From positions 124,001 to 188,000 of the forward strand of contig NZ_JAFKOH010000003.1 in NCBI RefSeq assembly GCF_017303375.1: a stretch of DNA of 64,000 bases, written 5' to 3'. This stretch comes from Bacillus sp. NTK074B (lineage in GTDB: Bacteria > Bacillota > Bacilli > Bacillales > Bacillaceae_B). Made by a program: the position numbers and the translations under genes. Shown piece after piece: positions 33,684-41,952 of this stretch. The notes beneath the pieces were generated by a model. That model worked only from the letters and a program-made list of their open reading frames with translations. It made no database searches and had not been told where the DNA came from. Each line of letters starts with the position of its first letter. Positions within the stretch are counted from its first letter, which is position 1.

Positions 33684-34055
33684 TTACCAGTGTGCTTGCA
33701 GCTTATTACCATCTGGATCATAAAAGTGGAAGAAGGCATGGCCGTTCTCTTCCTTTATCTCATCGACCTTCACACCCTGATCGATCAAGTGTTGATGAAA
33801 CTTAGCCAGCTCTGGACTTGTAAAGCCGATGCTGAATTCCTGTTCTTGATTCACTGTAAAATGGGCAAAGGTTTCATCTTCAGTGGGGATGAGGATGAGT
33901 AAAAACGGTCCGTCATTTACTTTGATCGCAGCAAGCTCCTCCGTCATGTTGACTAACTGGAGTCCTAATACATCTCTGTACCAGTGTGCTGAATGTTCAA
34001 CATTTTTCACTGGAATCCTCATATAATGCACTTGTTCAATGTATGAAGTAGTCAA
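33684..34055 (-). CDS. VOC-family protein
   Basis: A 123-aa VOC protein: QVHYMRIPVKNVEHSAHWYR, DVLGLQLV, then FTVNQEQEFSIGFTSPEL and HAFFHFYDPDGNKLQAHW. It is full length. The strong terminator directly after it implies a single-gene unit. Confidence 0.87.
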   Translation of the reverse strand: MTTSYIEQVHYMRIPVKNVEHSAHWYRDVLGLQLVNMTEELAAIKVNDGPFLLILIPTEDETFAHFTVNQEQEFSIGFTSPELAKFHQHLIDQGVKVDEIKEENGHAFFHFYDPDGNKLQAHW

Positions 34056-34168
34056 ATCTTCCTCTCCTTTTTGAATGGGCTATGAAGTAATTCGCGTTTC
34101 ATCTTCACTTTTCCTTTGAATTCCAATAAAATCCCAGAATGTTTAGGTATAGGGTGAAATGCCGGTCT

Positions 34169-34369
34169 CTATTCCTTCCTGTTCCGATCATTCTTCTCTT
34201 CCGAATCCCTCACTTTTCCGTTGAGGATATCGTCAAAAGGGGTGTAATGATTACTGGGGAGTTTCTTTCTTCTAATCGCTCTATAGATAATAAATGCCGG
34301 TATGGCAAGACAAACAACAAATGCAAGTCCCATTGATAAAATTTCTTGAATGCGATTAATGAATTCCAT
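34169..34369 (-). CDS. Small membrane protein (DUF3951-like)
   Basis: A 66-aa protein: one helix (MGLAFVVCLAIPAFIIYRAI), then RRKKLPSNHYTPFDDILNGK, a motif resembling DUF3951 (xxYTPFDDI), and a charged tail. Its start overlaps the end of the broken VOC frame. The function is unknown. Confidence 0.65.
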   Translation of the reverse strand: MEFINRIQEILSMGLAFVVCLAIPAFIIYRAIRRKKLPSNHYTPFDDILNGKVRDSEEKNDRNRKE

Positions 34370-34381
34370 CTACCCTTCCCT

Positions 34382-34586
34382 CCTTAAAGAATGAGAACAT
34401 GAACCGCTCCCACCATATGCATATACAATCCTGTGAGAGATAGAACGGTCCCCAGGAAAAACGTCCAGGGGTTGTCTTCTGTTTCTTTATCAAAGGTACT
34501 TCAAGTCCTATATCAAGAAAAAATTCTTTCGCTTTTGGAAGATCGTTTACGTTTATACTGACATGATCCATTCTAATGGTTCGCAT
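34382..34586 (-). pseudogene. VOC-family N-terminal relic
   Basis: MRTIRMDHVSINVNDLPKAK then EFFLDIGLEV is the start of a VOC protein with a good GGAGG. After about 30 residues the sequence is unrelated. In the neighbouring frame it reads DKETEDNPWTFFLGTVLSLT and GLYMHMVGAVHVLIL-stop, the tail of a membrane protein. A deletion has joined two gene fragments. Confidence 0.65.
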
Positions 34587-34641
34587 CTTTTGCCTCCTAC
34601 TGGTTGCCATGCATGGTTGCGCTATTCATCAGCCGGTTCCC

Positions 34642-35127
34642 TTATGTTTGACGGATGATCGCATCGACTACTTTCTCAATCGGTACAGTTGCGTCAATGA
34701 TCATTCCATTTTTCGGAATGTCTTCTTTCGTATCGTGCAAACGAGCTATGAGCTCCCGTTCATTTTTCTTCCCGCCAAATTCATTCTGCGGTCGCTCGTC
34801 CAGTCGTCGGTTCAATGTTTCTTTATCAATCACCAGGACAAACACCCTATCAAATAGATCGATAAATTTCGAGAAGTTACGAGACCCTCCGCAGAAAAAT
34901 GTTACTGGCTCATTCTTGTTATCGACCAAAGCTTTTACTTTATCTACATCCCATATATGTTTCTCATGAGAGGCAGTATCGGTCTTTTCACCAGTTTCCG
35001 GATCACCTTGATAAGCCAATTCCCGATCACCATGAATGGCTTGATAGCCGCGGCGCTGCAATTCATTACAGACCGTTGTTTTGCCAGTGCAGGAAACGCC
35101 TTCGATCAGATAATTTTTAACGCCCAT
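34642..35127 (-). CDS. AAA-type small nucleoside/nucleotide kinase-like protein
   Basis: A 161-aa P-loop protein: Walker A EGVSCTGKTTVCNEL, an acidic loop with IHGDRELAYQGDP, Walker B-like FDRVFVLVIDKETLNRRLDE (with lid arginines) and a C-terminal IDATVPIEKVVDAI. This is the layout of adenylate-kinase-like phosphotransferases of unknown substrate. GGAGG lies before the ATG. Confidence 0.8.
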   Translation of the reverse strand: MGVKNYLIEGVSCTGKTTVCNELQRRGYQAIHGDRELAYQGDPETGEKTDTASHEKHIWDVDKVKALVDNKNEPVTFFCGGSRNFSKFIDLFDRVFVLVIDKETLNRRLDERPQNEFGGKKNERELIARLHDTKEDIPKNGMIIDATVPIEKVVDAIIRQT

Positions 35128-35208
35128 TGCTTAGACCTCCTTTTCATTAGAAAATCATTGTTCAGTATACTTTCAGATTTGGTATCTCAATGAATGAGAC
35201 ACAATGAT

Positions 35209-35958
35209 TCAATTCTTCCTTTTAAACACTTTATTTTGTTCTATAACCGTACATCCATTATGCTGGAATGTTTTAAGCATCGGGAGGTTGTTGTGACCAG
35301 TAGAGCCAATGTAATAAGAAGCGTTAAAGTCTTTCTTTAAGATGTCCAGCGTTTGTTGGTGGAGAAGTTTGCTTTTCCCTTTCCCTCTTTCCCTTGGAAG
35401 GATTCCGAAATAAAAAATCCTTCCCTCGTCCACCGTTCCTGGCTCTATATGAGGCATGGTGACTCCGATGGGAACATCATTTTCATAAGCGATCATACAA
35501 GACCTCTGATAGTTCGGTCCGAGCTCCACTTCTACGCTTCGCATCTGTTCTTCGATGTTTAACGAAGAGGGTGCATTGAATGACTCTTCCATAGAAGCTT
35601 CCCAGACCTTCTTAAATTCTGCCAGGGGAATGTCGTGTAAGTCTTTCAATAAAAACCCATCTCTCATGTTAGATGATTCAACCTCCAGAACTTTGTGAAC
35701 AGTCACGTTTTCGTCATGTAACGTAAACTCGTATTCTTGTAAAAGGGTGAAGATCTCTTTGCTGCATTGATGATCAACAAGGATATTTACATTTTCACAC
35801 GTTTTTATAAATGGCTGGTCCATCATATATGGGATAAGTTCAAGTAACTCTGAATTTGTTAGAGTCTTTGTGTTTTCAATCGTTACAAAATTTTCTCCTT
35901 TAACTATTTTAACTTTGGCCAATAGTTCTGAAAGGTTGTATGGTTTATTTCTCATCAT
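35209..35958 (-). CDS. GNAT-family acetyltransferase with N-terminal extension
   Basis: A 249-aa protein. The first 110 residues are a degenerate GNAT-like or unknown domain (LSELLAKVKIVKGENFVTIE). The second half is a GNAT domain with GRIFYFGILPRERGKGKSKL as the acetyl-CoA motif and LPMLKTFQHNGCTVIEQNKV at the end. It is a single gene with AGGGAGG upstream of the start. Confidence 0.82.
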   Translation of the reverse strand: MMRNKPYNLSELLAKVKIVKGENFVTIENTKTLTNSELLELIPYMMDQPFIKTCENVNILVDHQCSKEIFTLLQEYEFTLHDENVTVHKVLEVESSNMRDGFLLKDLHDIPLAEFKKVWEASMEESFNAPSSLNIEEQMRSVEVELGPNYQRSCMIAYENDVPIGVTMPHIEPGTVDEGRIFYFGILPRERGKGKSKLLHQQTLDILKKDFNASYYIGSTGHNNLPMLKTFQHNGCTVIEQNKVFKRKN

Positions 35959-36056
35959 TTATGTAACCTCCCTTGATTAGAGTCTCGCCATTCCCGTCCA
36001 CCAGCATCATTCTTACATTTTACAAGTCGTAATACGAGATGGTCCTTACAGACCCC

Positions 36057-36273
36057 CTATTTGGAAAACGACAATCGACCTAAAGCATCATCAAGTATCT
36101 CTTGATTGATTTCATTCCAATCATGATAATATTCCATTGACTAATAGCAGTTGACCATCTTTAAAACAATAGCCATGAACGCTGGTAATCCTGTCTCTAG
36201 GCGGGAGTTGTTGATCAGATTTCCAAGTTAATTTCACTGTGGTTTCTCCCCAATTCACATATGTAGATATCAT
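36057..36273 (-). pseudogene. NUDIX hydrolase relic with internal deletion
   Basis: The start is intact: GGAG, then MISTYVNWGETTVKLTWKSD, RDRITSVHGYCFKDGQLLLV and N. Then GILS-stop is followed in a shifted frame by HDWNEINQEILDDALGRLSF then SK-stop, a typical NUDIX C-terminal helix. The central part with the Nudix box is missing. It lies 12 bases downstream of the broken GNAT, in the same direction. Confidence 0.7.
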
Positions 36274-36284
36274 GTATTTTCTCC

Positions 36285-37127
36285 TTAAACACTCTGATCT
36301 TCTTTATCAAAAGGGACTCTATACCAAACATAATTCATTGCATTCTCAAACCCTAGATTTTCTGCAATCAAAACAGAAGGGTGATTGATCTCCATACAAT
36401 CCCAATATGGCGTAAGTTGATTCTCTAAACATTCCCGTACAAACGAATGAGCCACACTTTGTCCAAGTTTCTTTCCCTGGTGATGCTTTAACGTCTCAAT
36501 GTCAATACCATGAACATTTCCTGCGACTACGCCAGAAAAACAAACGCTCACAATCTCACTTCCATAAATGGCTGCATACCCAATACCTACAGCTAGAAAC
36601 CTTTCCAGTGAAGGCCAAAACTCCAAGATCTTCGAACGCAAATAATCAATATTATCGAAAACACTGTTGTTTTCTAAAATATCCCTGGTGATTTCCACTA
36701 CTTTATATCCCTGCTCTAATTCAGGTTCATTTTGCTTTCTATAATCTGACTCTATTAATTCATAAACCTTTTGGTTATAACCAATGATATTTTCCCCAAA
36801 CACTTTCTTCAGGGTCTTATTCCATTTCGGTTGATTTCCAATCGCTTCAAAAGCAGTTAAACCAACTTTGTGGGCATCCGGTTTAATGACTGTATGAAAA
36901 AAATGGTTTAACTCGACATTGAATTACTCATTTTCTTCATCCCCCATAAAAATATAACCATTCTGGCTCCCCAACCAAATGAAGCCAGAGGCAGGAGCCA
37001 TCACGTCATCAACAAATACGCGACCAGGATGATCACCATTGATTACAGCGACTGCTTCTAAGAGACTTTCATCATGAATGAAATCCTTGCATTTATAGAA
37101 ATCCGACTTTTCCAGTTCCAGGATCAT
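36285..37127 (-). pseudogene. GNAT acetyltransferase (ZmaR-like group) interrupted by one TAA
   Basis: Two frames in the same phase form one 280-residue protein: MILELEKSDFYKCKDFIHDE to IFMGDEENE, then a TAA at 36924-36926, then FNVELNHFFHTVIKPDAHKV, GLTAFEAIGNQPKWNKTL and on through VSVCFSGVVAGNVHGIDIET and QGKKLGQSVAHSFVRECLEN to YVWYRVPF. The domain order is that of large GNATs around zwittermicin resistance protein ZmaR. A single codon change explains the break. A GTG at 36803 could restart a 172-aa fragment containing the catalytic half. Confidence 0.85.
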
Positions 37128-37152
37128 CTGTCTTCACCCTCTCTTACAACAT

Positions 37153-37584
37153 TCAACGGTTATGATCTTGTAGCATTTTATCCGCAAGTTTAATATTTTC
37201 CTTTAAATATACAGGCAGTTCCGTATGATCAAGAATTTCCGATGTCGTCAACCAAACGACATCATCGACTTCTTCCACGCTCTTCGCGTAAGGTTCCCCC
37301 GCTTTGTGGTGACACAGAAAAACGATATCTATGACATGGATGCCCGATTCCGTCACAAAGGAGGAACTATTTACATAGGTAAGTCCTGTCACCTTGATGC
37401 CTACTTCTTCAAAAATTTCTCGTATTACGGTCCTTTCCAGAATATCGGATGACACCCCTTCCTGATCACACTTACCGCCAACAAGGGAAAGAGTACCTCC
37501 AGCGTGTTCCTCCTTTTCACTTCTCAGGATTAACAGCCATTTCCCGTTTCGGTGAATGGCGCCTTCTACATTTACGATGAACAT
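37153..37584 (-). CDS. NUDIX hydrolase
   Basis: A 143-aa NUDIX protein with GGKCDQEGVSSDILERTVIR and EIFEEVGI. The box is near-canonical: GX5E is met as GKCDQEG, followed by RE-FEEVG. The N-terminus FIVNVEGAIHRNGKWLLIL and SFVTESGIHVIDIVFLCHHK fit pyrophosphohydrolases. It is transcribed from promoter-module copy 5, with GGGGG at the ribosome site. The broken GNAT follows 25 bases downstream. Confidence 0.85.
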   Translation of the reverse strand: MFIVNVEGAIHRNGKWLLILRSEKEEHAGGTLSLVGGKCDQEGVSSDILERTVIREIFEEVGIKVTGLTYVNSSSFVTESGIHVIDIVFLCHHKAGEPYAKSVEEVDDVVWLTTSEILDHTELPVYLKENIKLADKMLQDHNR

Positions 37585-37629
37585 TCACAAATCCCCCTAA
37601 AAGACTTTCACTATACTACCCTTTAATTT

Positions 37630-37664
37630 ATACCAATTATTTCAAATACCACCTGCTTACTCAA
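37630..37664 (-). promoter_or_regulatory. Repeated promoter module, copy 5 (NUDIX)
   Basis: On the minus strand: -35 TTGAGT (37659-37664), 17 bp, extended -10 TTTGAAATAAT (hexamer 37636-37641), then TTGGTATAAA. It lies 52 bases from the NUDIX start. Confidence 0.7.
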
Positions 37665-37734
37665 GTGAAATCTTCATAGGAAAATAGAGCCTATGATAAG
37701 CTCACTCTAATTGAGTAGTGTGTCTCCTAAAGTA

Positions 37735-37796
37735 CCATGGGGACAGGTACCGCGGCTCTTTTTTCCAGAGAGCCAATGGACCTGTCCCCATGGCTG
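37735..37796. repeat. REP-like palindrome, full copy
   Basis: The outer arms CCATGGGGACAGGT and ACCTGTCCCCATGG are perfect over 14 bp. An inner pair, GGCTCT and AGAGCC, also matches. Total length is about 60 bp, in the 236-bp gap between NUDIX and GNAT genes. Confidence 0.85.
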
Positions 37797-37820
37797 CCCC
37801 ATTCGTCCTTGGGAAATCAA

Positions 37821-38363
37821 CTAACCTTTCATTACAGGCTTGTACATAAGAACATCATCAATATATACACCATGATCTAACTTGTATTCTTTAATCAAAC
37901 GCCCTTCTTCTAAAAACCCCATCTGCTTGTACAGAGAAATGGCTCTGTGATTTGTCGATAGGACCCCTAAACTTACCTTTTCAATGAATGGGTTTTCTTC
38001 TGCCCAGTCTAATAATGCTTTTAGAAGTGCTTTCCCTATTCCCATGTCTCTGTAATATTTACTTATGGACATTGACACAGAGCCGGTGTGTGATAATCTC
38101 TTCCTGGTTTGTGAACGAAATTCTATCGATCCGACCACTACACCATTTACTTCCGCTACAATAAGAGTTTCTCTTCTATTATCCAATATCCTTTGTATTC
38201 GCTCTCTCTCCTTCTGTAATGGCTTCTCCTCTGCTTCTTCTGAAACCACGATGAAATATTTCCCTTCTGATATAACTGATCTCTCAATATCTAAAAGGAC
38301 CTTTACATCCTCTACTGTCACATTTCGAATGATGTATTCTACATTATCTTTAGTCACTGGCAT
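37821..38363 (-). CDS. GNAT-family N-acetyltransferase
   Basis: About 180 residues: YIIRNVTVEDVKVLLDIERS, acetyl-CoA motif MSISKYYRDMGIGKALLKAL, and the C-terminal NHRAISLYKQMGFLEEGRLI with YIDDVLMYKPV, as in RimI/Spt10-like diamine or aminoglycoside acetylases. ATG at 38363 is chosen for GAGGAGG six bases upstream. A close but broken relative lies at 4227-4319. Confidence 0.88.
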   Translation of the reverse strand: MPVTKDNVEYIIRNVTVEDVKVLLDIERSVISEGKYFIVVSEEAEEKPLQKERERIQRILDNRRETLIVAEVNGVVVGSIEFRSQTRKRLSHTGSVSMSISKYYRDMGIGKALLKALLDWAEENPFIEKVSLGVLSTNHRAISLYKQMGFLEEGRLIKEYKLDHGVYIDDVLMYKPVMKG

Positions 38364-38505
38364 TAATATCCTCCTCATTGCTGACCTCTCCTAACTGAAT
38401 ACGACATCCGATGATAATATCCTTCTTAAACAATCTGCCCCTATTATGGATATAGTTGTCGGCTTTACGGTCTTCCTCGTAAAATACTTGTTTATTTAAC
38501 TCGAC
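38350..38505 (-). pseudogene. Coding-like relic upstream of the GNAT gene
   Basis: One frame reads VELNKQVFYEEDRKADNYIH, NRGRLFKKDIIIGCRIQLGE and ends within the GNAT start. It has protein-like composition and an AAAGGAAG at the 5' end, but a GTC stands where a start codon is expected. This is either a small gene that lost its start or the end of a deleted gene. The rest of the 38.36-38.69 kb gap shows nothing else except the leader of the + strand gene. Confidence 0.4.
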
Positions 38506-38691
38506 TTCCTTTACTTACTATAGAAAGGTTCGGTTGTATGTAAAGCGATTGCCACCGTTACTTTATGTGTCGCATCTCACAAAGTTAGTAAAGGAAACCT
38601 AATAAAACACTTCTGTTTGACATTGTTACTGGTGCTATTTGGATATTATACTGGAGATGAATGACTATTTAATTATGAGGGGAGTTTTACC

Positions 38692-39099
38692 ATGGAGACA
38701 ACATTCACAGTAAGCAAATGGGATGAAAAGCCTGTAGACGATACTAGAAAAGAATTCCCGATTACGATTGCACATGTCGAATATGATCTTGAGGGTGAAT
38801 TACAAGGAAAAGCTTTTGTTGAATACTTATTATATTATATAGACTCGACTATGGATGACGGTCATTTAGCCACTTCGAAAATTTCCGGATTCCTGCATTT
38901 CCACGGAACTTACAAAGGGAAACACGGAACCTTTACGGCTTTAGAGCAAGGAATATTTGATAAAGGTAATCTGGATTCACCAGGAACAATCATCCAAGCG
39001 AACGGTGACTTAGAGAGCTTGAAAGGGTCTTATAACTATGAGTTTACAGATAAAACCAGTAAGATGATCCTGGACCTTACATTCAAAAACAGCCATTAA
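38692..39099 (+). CDS. DUF3224 (allene-oxide-cyclase-barrel-like) protein
   Basis: A 135-aa all-beta protein: TTFTVSKWDEKPVDD, GKAFVEYLLYYIDSTMDD, GFLHFHGTYKGKHGTFTALE and GSYNYEFTDKTSKMILDLTF. This is the DUF3224 barrel pattern. The role is unknown. ATG is preceded by GAGGGGAG. A TTGACA at 38617-38622 is a plausible -35, but the matching -10 is poorly spaced. Confidence 0.8.
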   Translation: METTFTVSKWDEKPVDDTRKEFPITIAHVEYDLEGELQGKAFVEYLLYYIDSTMDDGHLATSKISGFLHFHGTYKGKHGTFTALEQGIFDKGNLDSPGTIIQANGDLESLKGSYNYEFTDKTSKMILDLTFKNSH

Positions 39100-39172
39100 G
39101 GGTATATCTGTCCTACCGGGAACGTCATTTTCCTCGAAAGATCTTTTAAAGGATCTTGTGAGCAAAATTTCT

Positions 39173-39225
39173 ATGGGAACAGGTACCGTGGCGGCAGTTG
39201 AGAGCCACGGTACCTGTCCCTGTGG
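39173..39225. repeat. REP-like palindrome, full copy
   Basis: GGGAACAGGTACCGTGGC and GCCACGGTACCTGTCCC flank an 11-base loop. It is the same family as 37735-37796 and lies between convergent genes. Confidence 0.85.
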
Positions 39226-39256
39226 TTACAAATTTTATAAAAATGACCTAAACTTA

Positions 39257-39291
39257 ATACCAATTATTTCAAAATCAAGCGAAATTCTCAA
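39257..39291 (-). promoter_or_regulatory. Repeated promoter module, copy 6 (orphan)
   Basis: On the minus strand: -35 TTGAGA (39286-39291), 17 bp, extended -10 TTTGAAATAAT (hexamer 39263-39268), then TTGGTATTAA. It points into the 3' end of a + strand gene, so no present gene is served. Confidence 0.6.
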
Positions 39292-39308
39292 GATAAATAT
39301 ATAACTAA

Positions 39309-39336
39309 AAAGAAGCTTATCCTATCAAAGATAAGC
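39309..39336. terminator. Hairpin downstream of the anti-sigma gene
   Basis: GCTTATC and GATAAGC pair around an eight-base loop, preceded by A5 and adjacent to promoter copy 6. It probably ends the sigma/anti-sigma transcript. Confidence 0.6.
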
Positions 39337-39370
39337 CACTACACTAAACTTACTGAATTCAACTAGCATG

Positions 39371-40138
39371 TCATTCAACCACCATCTGGTTCGCAAGGTT
39401 CGTTAATACGTTACGTGTATCATAATCCTTTAAGGGATCATAAAAATAGATTTTAATATTAACCCCATTTTTATTTTTGAAAGCGATTTGACCTCCGTTA
39501 CTGTCTAACTTCAGGTCGCCTTCACTCCCTTGTTTGAGTTTTACCGCTTCATGGGTTATTTCAGCCCCACTATCCCCTTCTACGACATTCTGTTCGAAGT
39601 CAATGGCATCAATCATGATAGACTGTTGACCATTAGAAGCGCTAAAGTTCACTGAGATGTCTTTTCCATCTGTATTGGAGGGGAAGTGCCAGTCCTTGAT
39701 TCCCTCCACCACAAATTTCGCATCAAAGGGTAGTTTTTCAGGCAAGGTCAATGGGAATGGCAATGCCCTAAGAGCATTCTCCACCGTCTCGGCATAATAG
39801 TCCTTAGGTTGCCTCTTTAGAAATTCTTCCCTCTGCTCCTCTGACATATCTTCAAGACCATGGACTTCACTTTCTTTCAATAGAGACGTATCCAGTCTAT
39901 CAGGCTGCTCCCCGCCTAAAAATGGGATCAGCCCGGTTTGGCTCCCAATAACCCCAATCATCAAGAGAAGCGCTACACCTGCAAGGCCCCAACTGACTAG
40001 TTCAGGAAACCACCTTCTCTTTGGAGGAATGGGATTGTTCTCCAGCTTGGCGAGTAATGCAGCCATCTCCTCTTTAGAAAAGGTCCTCTCTTCCCCTAAA
40101 TGTTTATGAATCGCATCATGAATTCGTTTAGTATTCAT
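39371..40138 (-). CDS. Anti-sigma factor, single-pass membrane protein
   Basis: A 255-aa protein: a cytosolic N-terminal sigma-binding helix region (RTFSKEEMAALLAKLEN), one transmembrane helix at about 45-65 (WGLAGVALLLMIGVIGSQTG) and an extracellular domain of DUF4367-like character (FPLTLPEKLPFDAKFVVEGI; MIDAIDFEQNVVEGDS). It overlaps the sigma gene by 11 bases. This is a typical RsiX/RsiV-like arrangement in which the sigma factor is held at the membrane until a signal is sensed outside. Confidence 0.85.
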   Translation of the reverse strand: MNTKRIHDAIHKHLGEERTFSKEEMAALLAKLENNPIPPKRRWFPELVSWGLAGVALLLMIGVIGSQTGLIPFLGGEQPDRLDTSLLKESEVHGLEDMSEEQREEFLKRQPKDYYAETVENALRALPFPLTLPEKLPFDAKFVVEGIKDWHFPSNTDGKDISVNFSASNGQQSIMIDAIDFEQNVVEGDSGAEITHEAVKLKQGSEGDLKLDSNGGQIAFKNKNGVNIKIYFYDPLKDYDTRNVLTNLANQMVVE

Positions 40139-40661
40139 CTAGATCGCCTCCAAGCTTTTGATTCAAAAGGTCACGGGCCCTGGCCAATCTGGTTCGAATC
40201 GTCGAAGAATTGATGCCAAGTATCGTTGAGATTTCTTCAATCCTCAACTCTTGATAATAGAAGAGAATGATGACCTCTCTGTATTTCACTGGAAGAGCAA
40301 AAACCGCTTCACTCAATACCGTTTTCTGCTGTTTTTCCATCAATAATTGTTCAGGGCTCTCTTTATTGGTTTTAGCCGAAAATGTATTCGTGAATAATAA
40401 CTTCCTATAATGCCAACTTCTCAGATAATCCTTCGACTTATTGACCGCAATGGAAAAAATCCATGCTTTCACCGAAGTGTCCTTCTCTAATGTGTTTATC
40501 TTTTGGAAGACCGTGATGAACACTTCCTGTACCAAGTCCTCAGCCGCACTCCAGCTTTTCACATAGGAGTAAATAAGCCTCTTCACATCCTCCCCATATC
40601 GGGTGACAAGGGATCTAATCGACCAATCTTCATGCCCATTCTGTTCTGCACTGTTTGTCAT
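40128..40661 (-). CDS. ECF sigma factor with membrane anti-sigma partner
   Basis: About 177 residues: region 2 YSYVKSWSAAEDLVQEVFIT and VKAWIFSIAVNKSKDYLRSW; region 4 LPVKYREVIILFYYQELRIE and EISTILGINSSTIRTRLARA. It is of the sigX/sigV type. ATG at 40661 (MTNSAEQ) is the conserved start; the ORF extends to 40724 without a ribosome site. A candidate self-recognised promoter lies at 40697-40720. Confidence 0.9.
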   Translation of the reverse strand: MTNSAEQNGHEDWSIRSLVTRYGEDVKRLIYSYVKSWSAAEDLVQEVFITVFQKINTLEKDTSVKAWIFSIAVNKSKDYLRSWHYRKLLFTNTFSAKTNKESPEQLLMEKQQKTVLSEAVFALPVKYREVIILFYYQELRIEEISTILGINSSTIRTRLARARDLLNQKLGGDLDEY

Positions 40662-40696
40662 ATCACACCACCATGAACTGTATTTTTCACTTAACA

Positions 40697-40720
40697 GACG
40701 ATTGCCGCTGCCTGAAAGTC
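40697..40720 (-). promoter_or_regulatory. Candidate ECF promoter of the sigma/anti-sigma operon
   Basis: On the minus strand GAC (in GGGACTTTC) and CGTC are 17 bases apart, close to TGAAAC-N16/17-CGTC. It lies 36 bases before the sigma start. Confidence 0.35.
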
Positions 40721-40752
40721 CCATTATTCACCAAAATAATCATAAAAAAATA

Positions 40753-40770
40753 AGGACCCTTTATGGTCCT
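40753..40770. other. Short hairpin upstream of the sigma operon
   Basis: AGGACC and GGTCCT pair around six bases, with A7 on the left. It could terminate leftward transcription from the APH side. Confidence 0.45.
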
Positions 40771-40922
40771 GATTGGAAATCTTGTTGAAAATTCGTTTGT
40801 TTATTATACCGATTGCATTGACGTGAATATATCCCAATTTTATTAGACTTGTGTGATTTTCAACGACAAACCTTTCAACACCTTATCTAAAGTCTTATCT
40901 GACTTAGACTACTGGATTGGGT

Positions 40923-41822
40923 TTATTTAAATCCACCATACTTTACAGAGTAAAGGTATGAAAATCTGTCCAGCACTGTCTCCCAATCCACATCATGATG
41001 TTCTCTAACTGCATGGAGCAAGTGATGAAAGATTGGTTGTAAGCCATAGAAAGACTGTACTCTGTTAAGAATCTGTTCTTTTTCATCAGATTGATAAAAA
41101 GATAAGACCTCTTTTGTGAATTCCGGACCGAACGACCAGTATAAACCAGCAAAGTCAAAGGCGGGGTCTCCGACTTGAGCATCTGTAAAATCGATAATAC
41201 CACTGACAAGTCCTTTGTCCTTTTTAAATAGGATATTTGCTATCGTTAAATCACCATGGATCAATCCTTTTTCGGGGATTGAGAAAATCGGATTATGAAA
41301 GAAATTCTCAAAGACATAATTGATTTCTCTTTTTTCGGACTCTTTAAGATAAGGATAAATGAAAGCTTCTACAGAGGCATATAAGTCTGCCCAATATTCT
41401 TTGGTGTGGATAGGTACGATCTTTGTATCTTTAAGTTTTAGGTAGTCAATACTATGTAATTTAGTAAGGAAGTCTCCTAATTTTTTTGCATTTTGTGGTT
41501 TTATGGATTTAATCACGTCACCATCACTTAATGTTACACCATCTAAATACTCATATTTCACACCTTTAAATTCTCCATCCAGGTAAACAGATTCATATCT
41601 AGGGATTTGCACCAAAGGGTTTGCCAAATGCAACTGCCTTACCAAAGCTACCTCATCTTTCACCTTTTCTGCTATTCCTATTGTCTTTGGAAACCTAAAA
41701 ACAACCTGATCATTTAGAATGAGAATGTCATTGTCCCACCCCTTGTTATTTGTCCTTACTTCATTTATCTGGATATCGGGATACGCCCTTCTTACGATAT
41801 CTATTAATTGATATACCCTCAT
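40923..41822 (-). CDS. APH-family phosphotransferase (aminoglycoside/choline kinase-like)
   Basis: A 299-aa kinase-like fold: N-lobe VFRFPKTIGIAEKVKDEVAL, catalytic loop GLIHGDLTIANILF (HxDxxxxN) and metal motif GIIDFTDAQVGDPAFDFAGL. These enzymes phosphorylate aminoglycosides, macrolides, fructosamines or small alcohols; substrate residues give no clear answer. It is transcribed from promoter-module copy 7, with GGAGG upstream of the ATG. Resistance is possible but not shown. Confidence 0.85.
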   Translation of the reverse strand: MRVYQLIDIVRRAYPDIQINEVRTNNKGWDNDILILNDQVVFRFPKTIGIAEKVKDEVALVRQLHLANPLVQIPRYESVYLDGEFKGVKYEYLDGVTLSDGDVIKSIKPQNAKKLGDFLTKLHSIDYLKLKDTKIVPIHTKEYWADLYASVEAFIYPYLKESEKREINYVFENFFHNPIFSIPEKGLIHGDLTIANILFKKDKGLVSGIIDFTDAQVGDPAFDFAGLYWSFGPEFTKEVLSFYQSDEKEQILNRVQSFYGLQPIFHHLLHAVREHHDVDWETVLDRFSYLYSVKYGGFK

Positions 41823-41852
41823 TCATTTCAACCTCCAAGAAGCATCCCTTTC

Positions 41853-41887
41853 ATACCAATTATTTCAAAATCGGGCAACTTACTCAA
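41853..41887 (-). promoter_or_regulatory. Repeated promoter module, copy 7 (APH)
   Basis: On the minus strand: -35 TTGAGT (41882-41887), 17 bp, extended -10 TTTGAAATAAT (hexamer 41859-41864), then TTGGTATGAAA. It lies 36 bases from the APH start. Confidence 0.7.
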
Positions 41888-41901
41888 GAAACAATTTTTT
41901 T

Positions 41902-41940
41902 AAAAAGAAGCTCACCCTTTTCTGGTTAAGCCTCTTTAGT
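41902..41940 (-). terminator. Terminator of the 41953 lipoprotein gene
   Basis: On the minus strand AAAGAGGCTTAACC pairs with GGGTGAGCTTCTTT (with G-U pairs), followed by TT-rich sequence. It lies directly upstream of promoter copy 7. Confidence 0.65.
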
Positions 41941-41952
41941 GGAGCAGGGATA

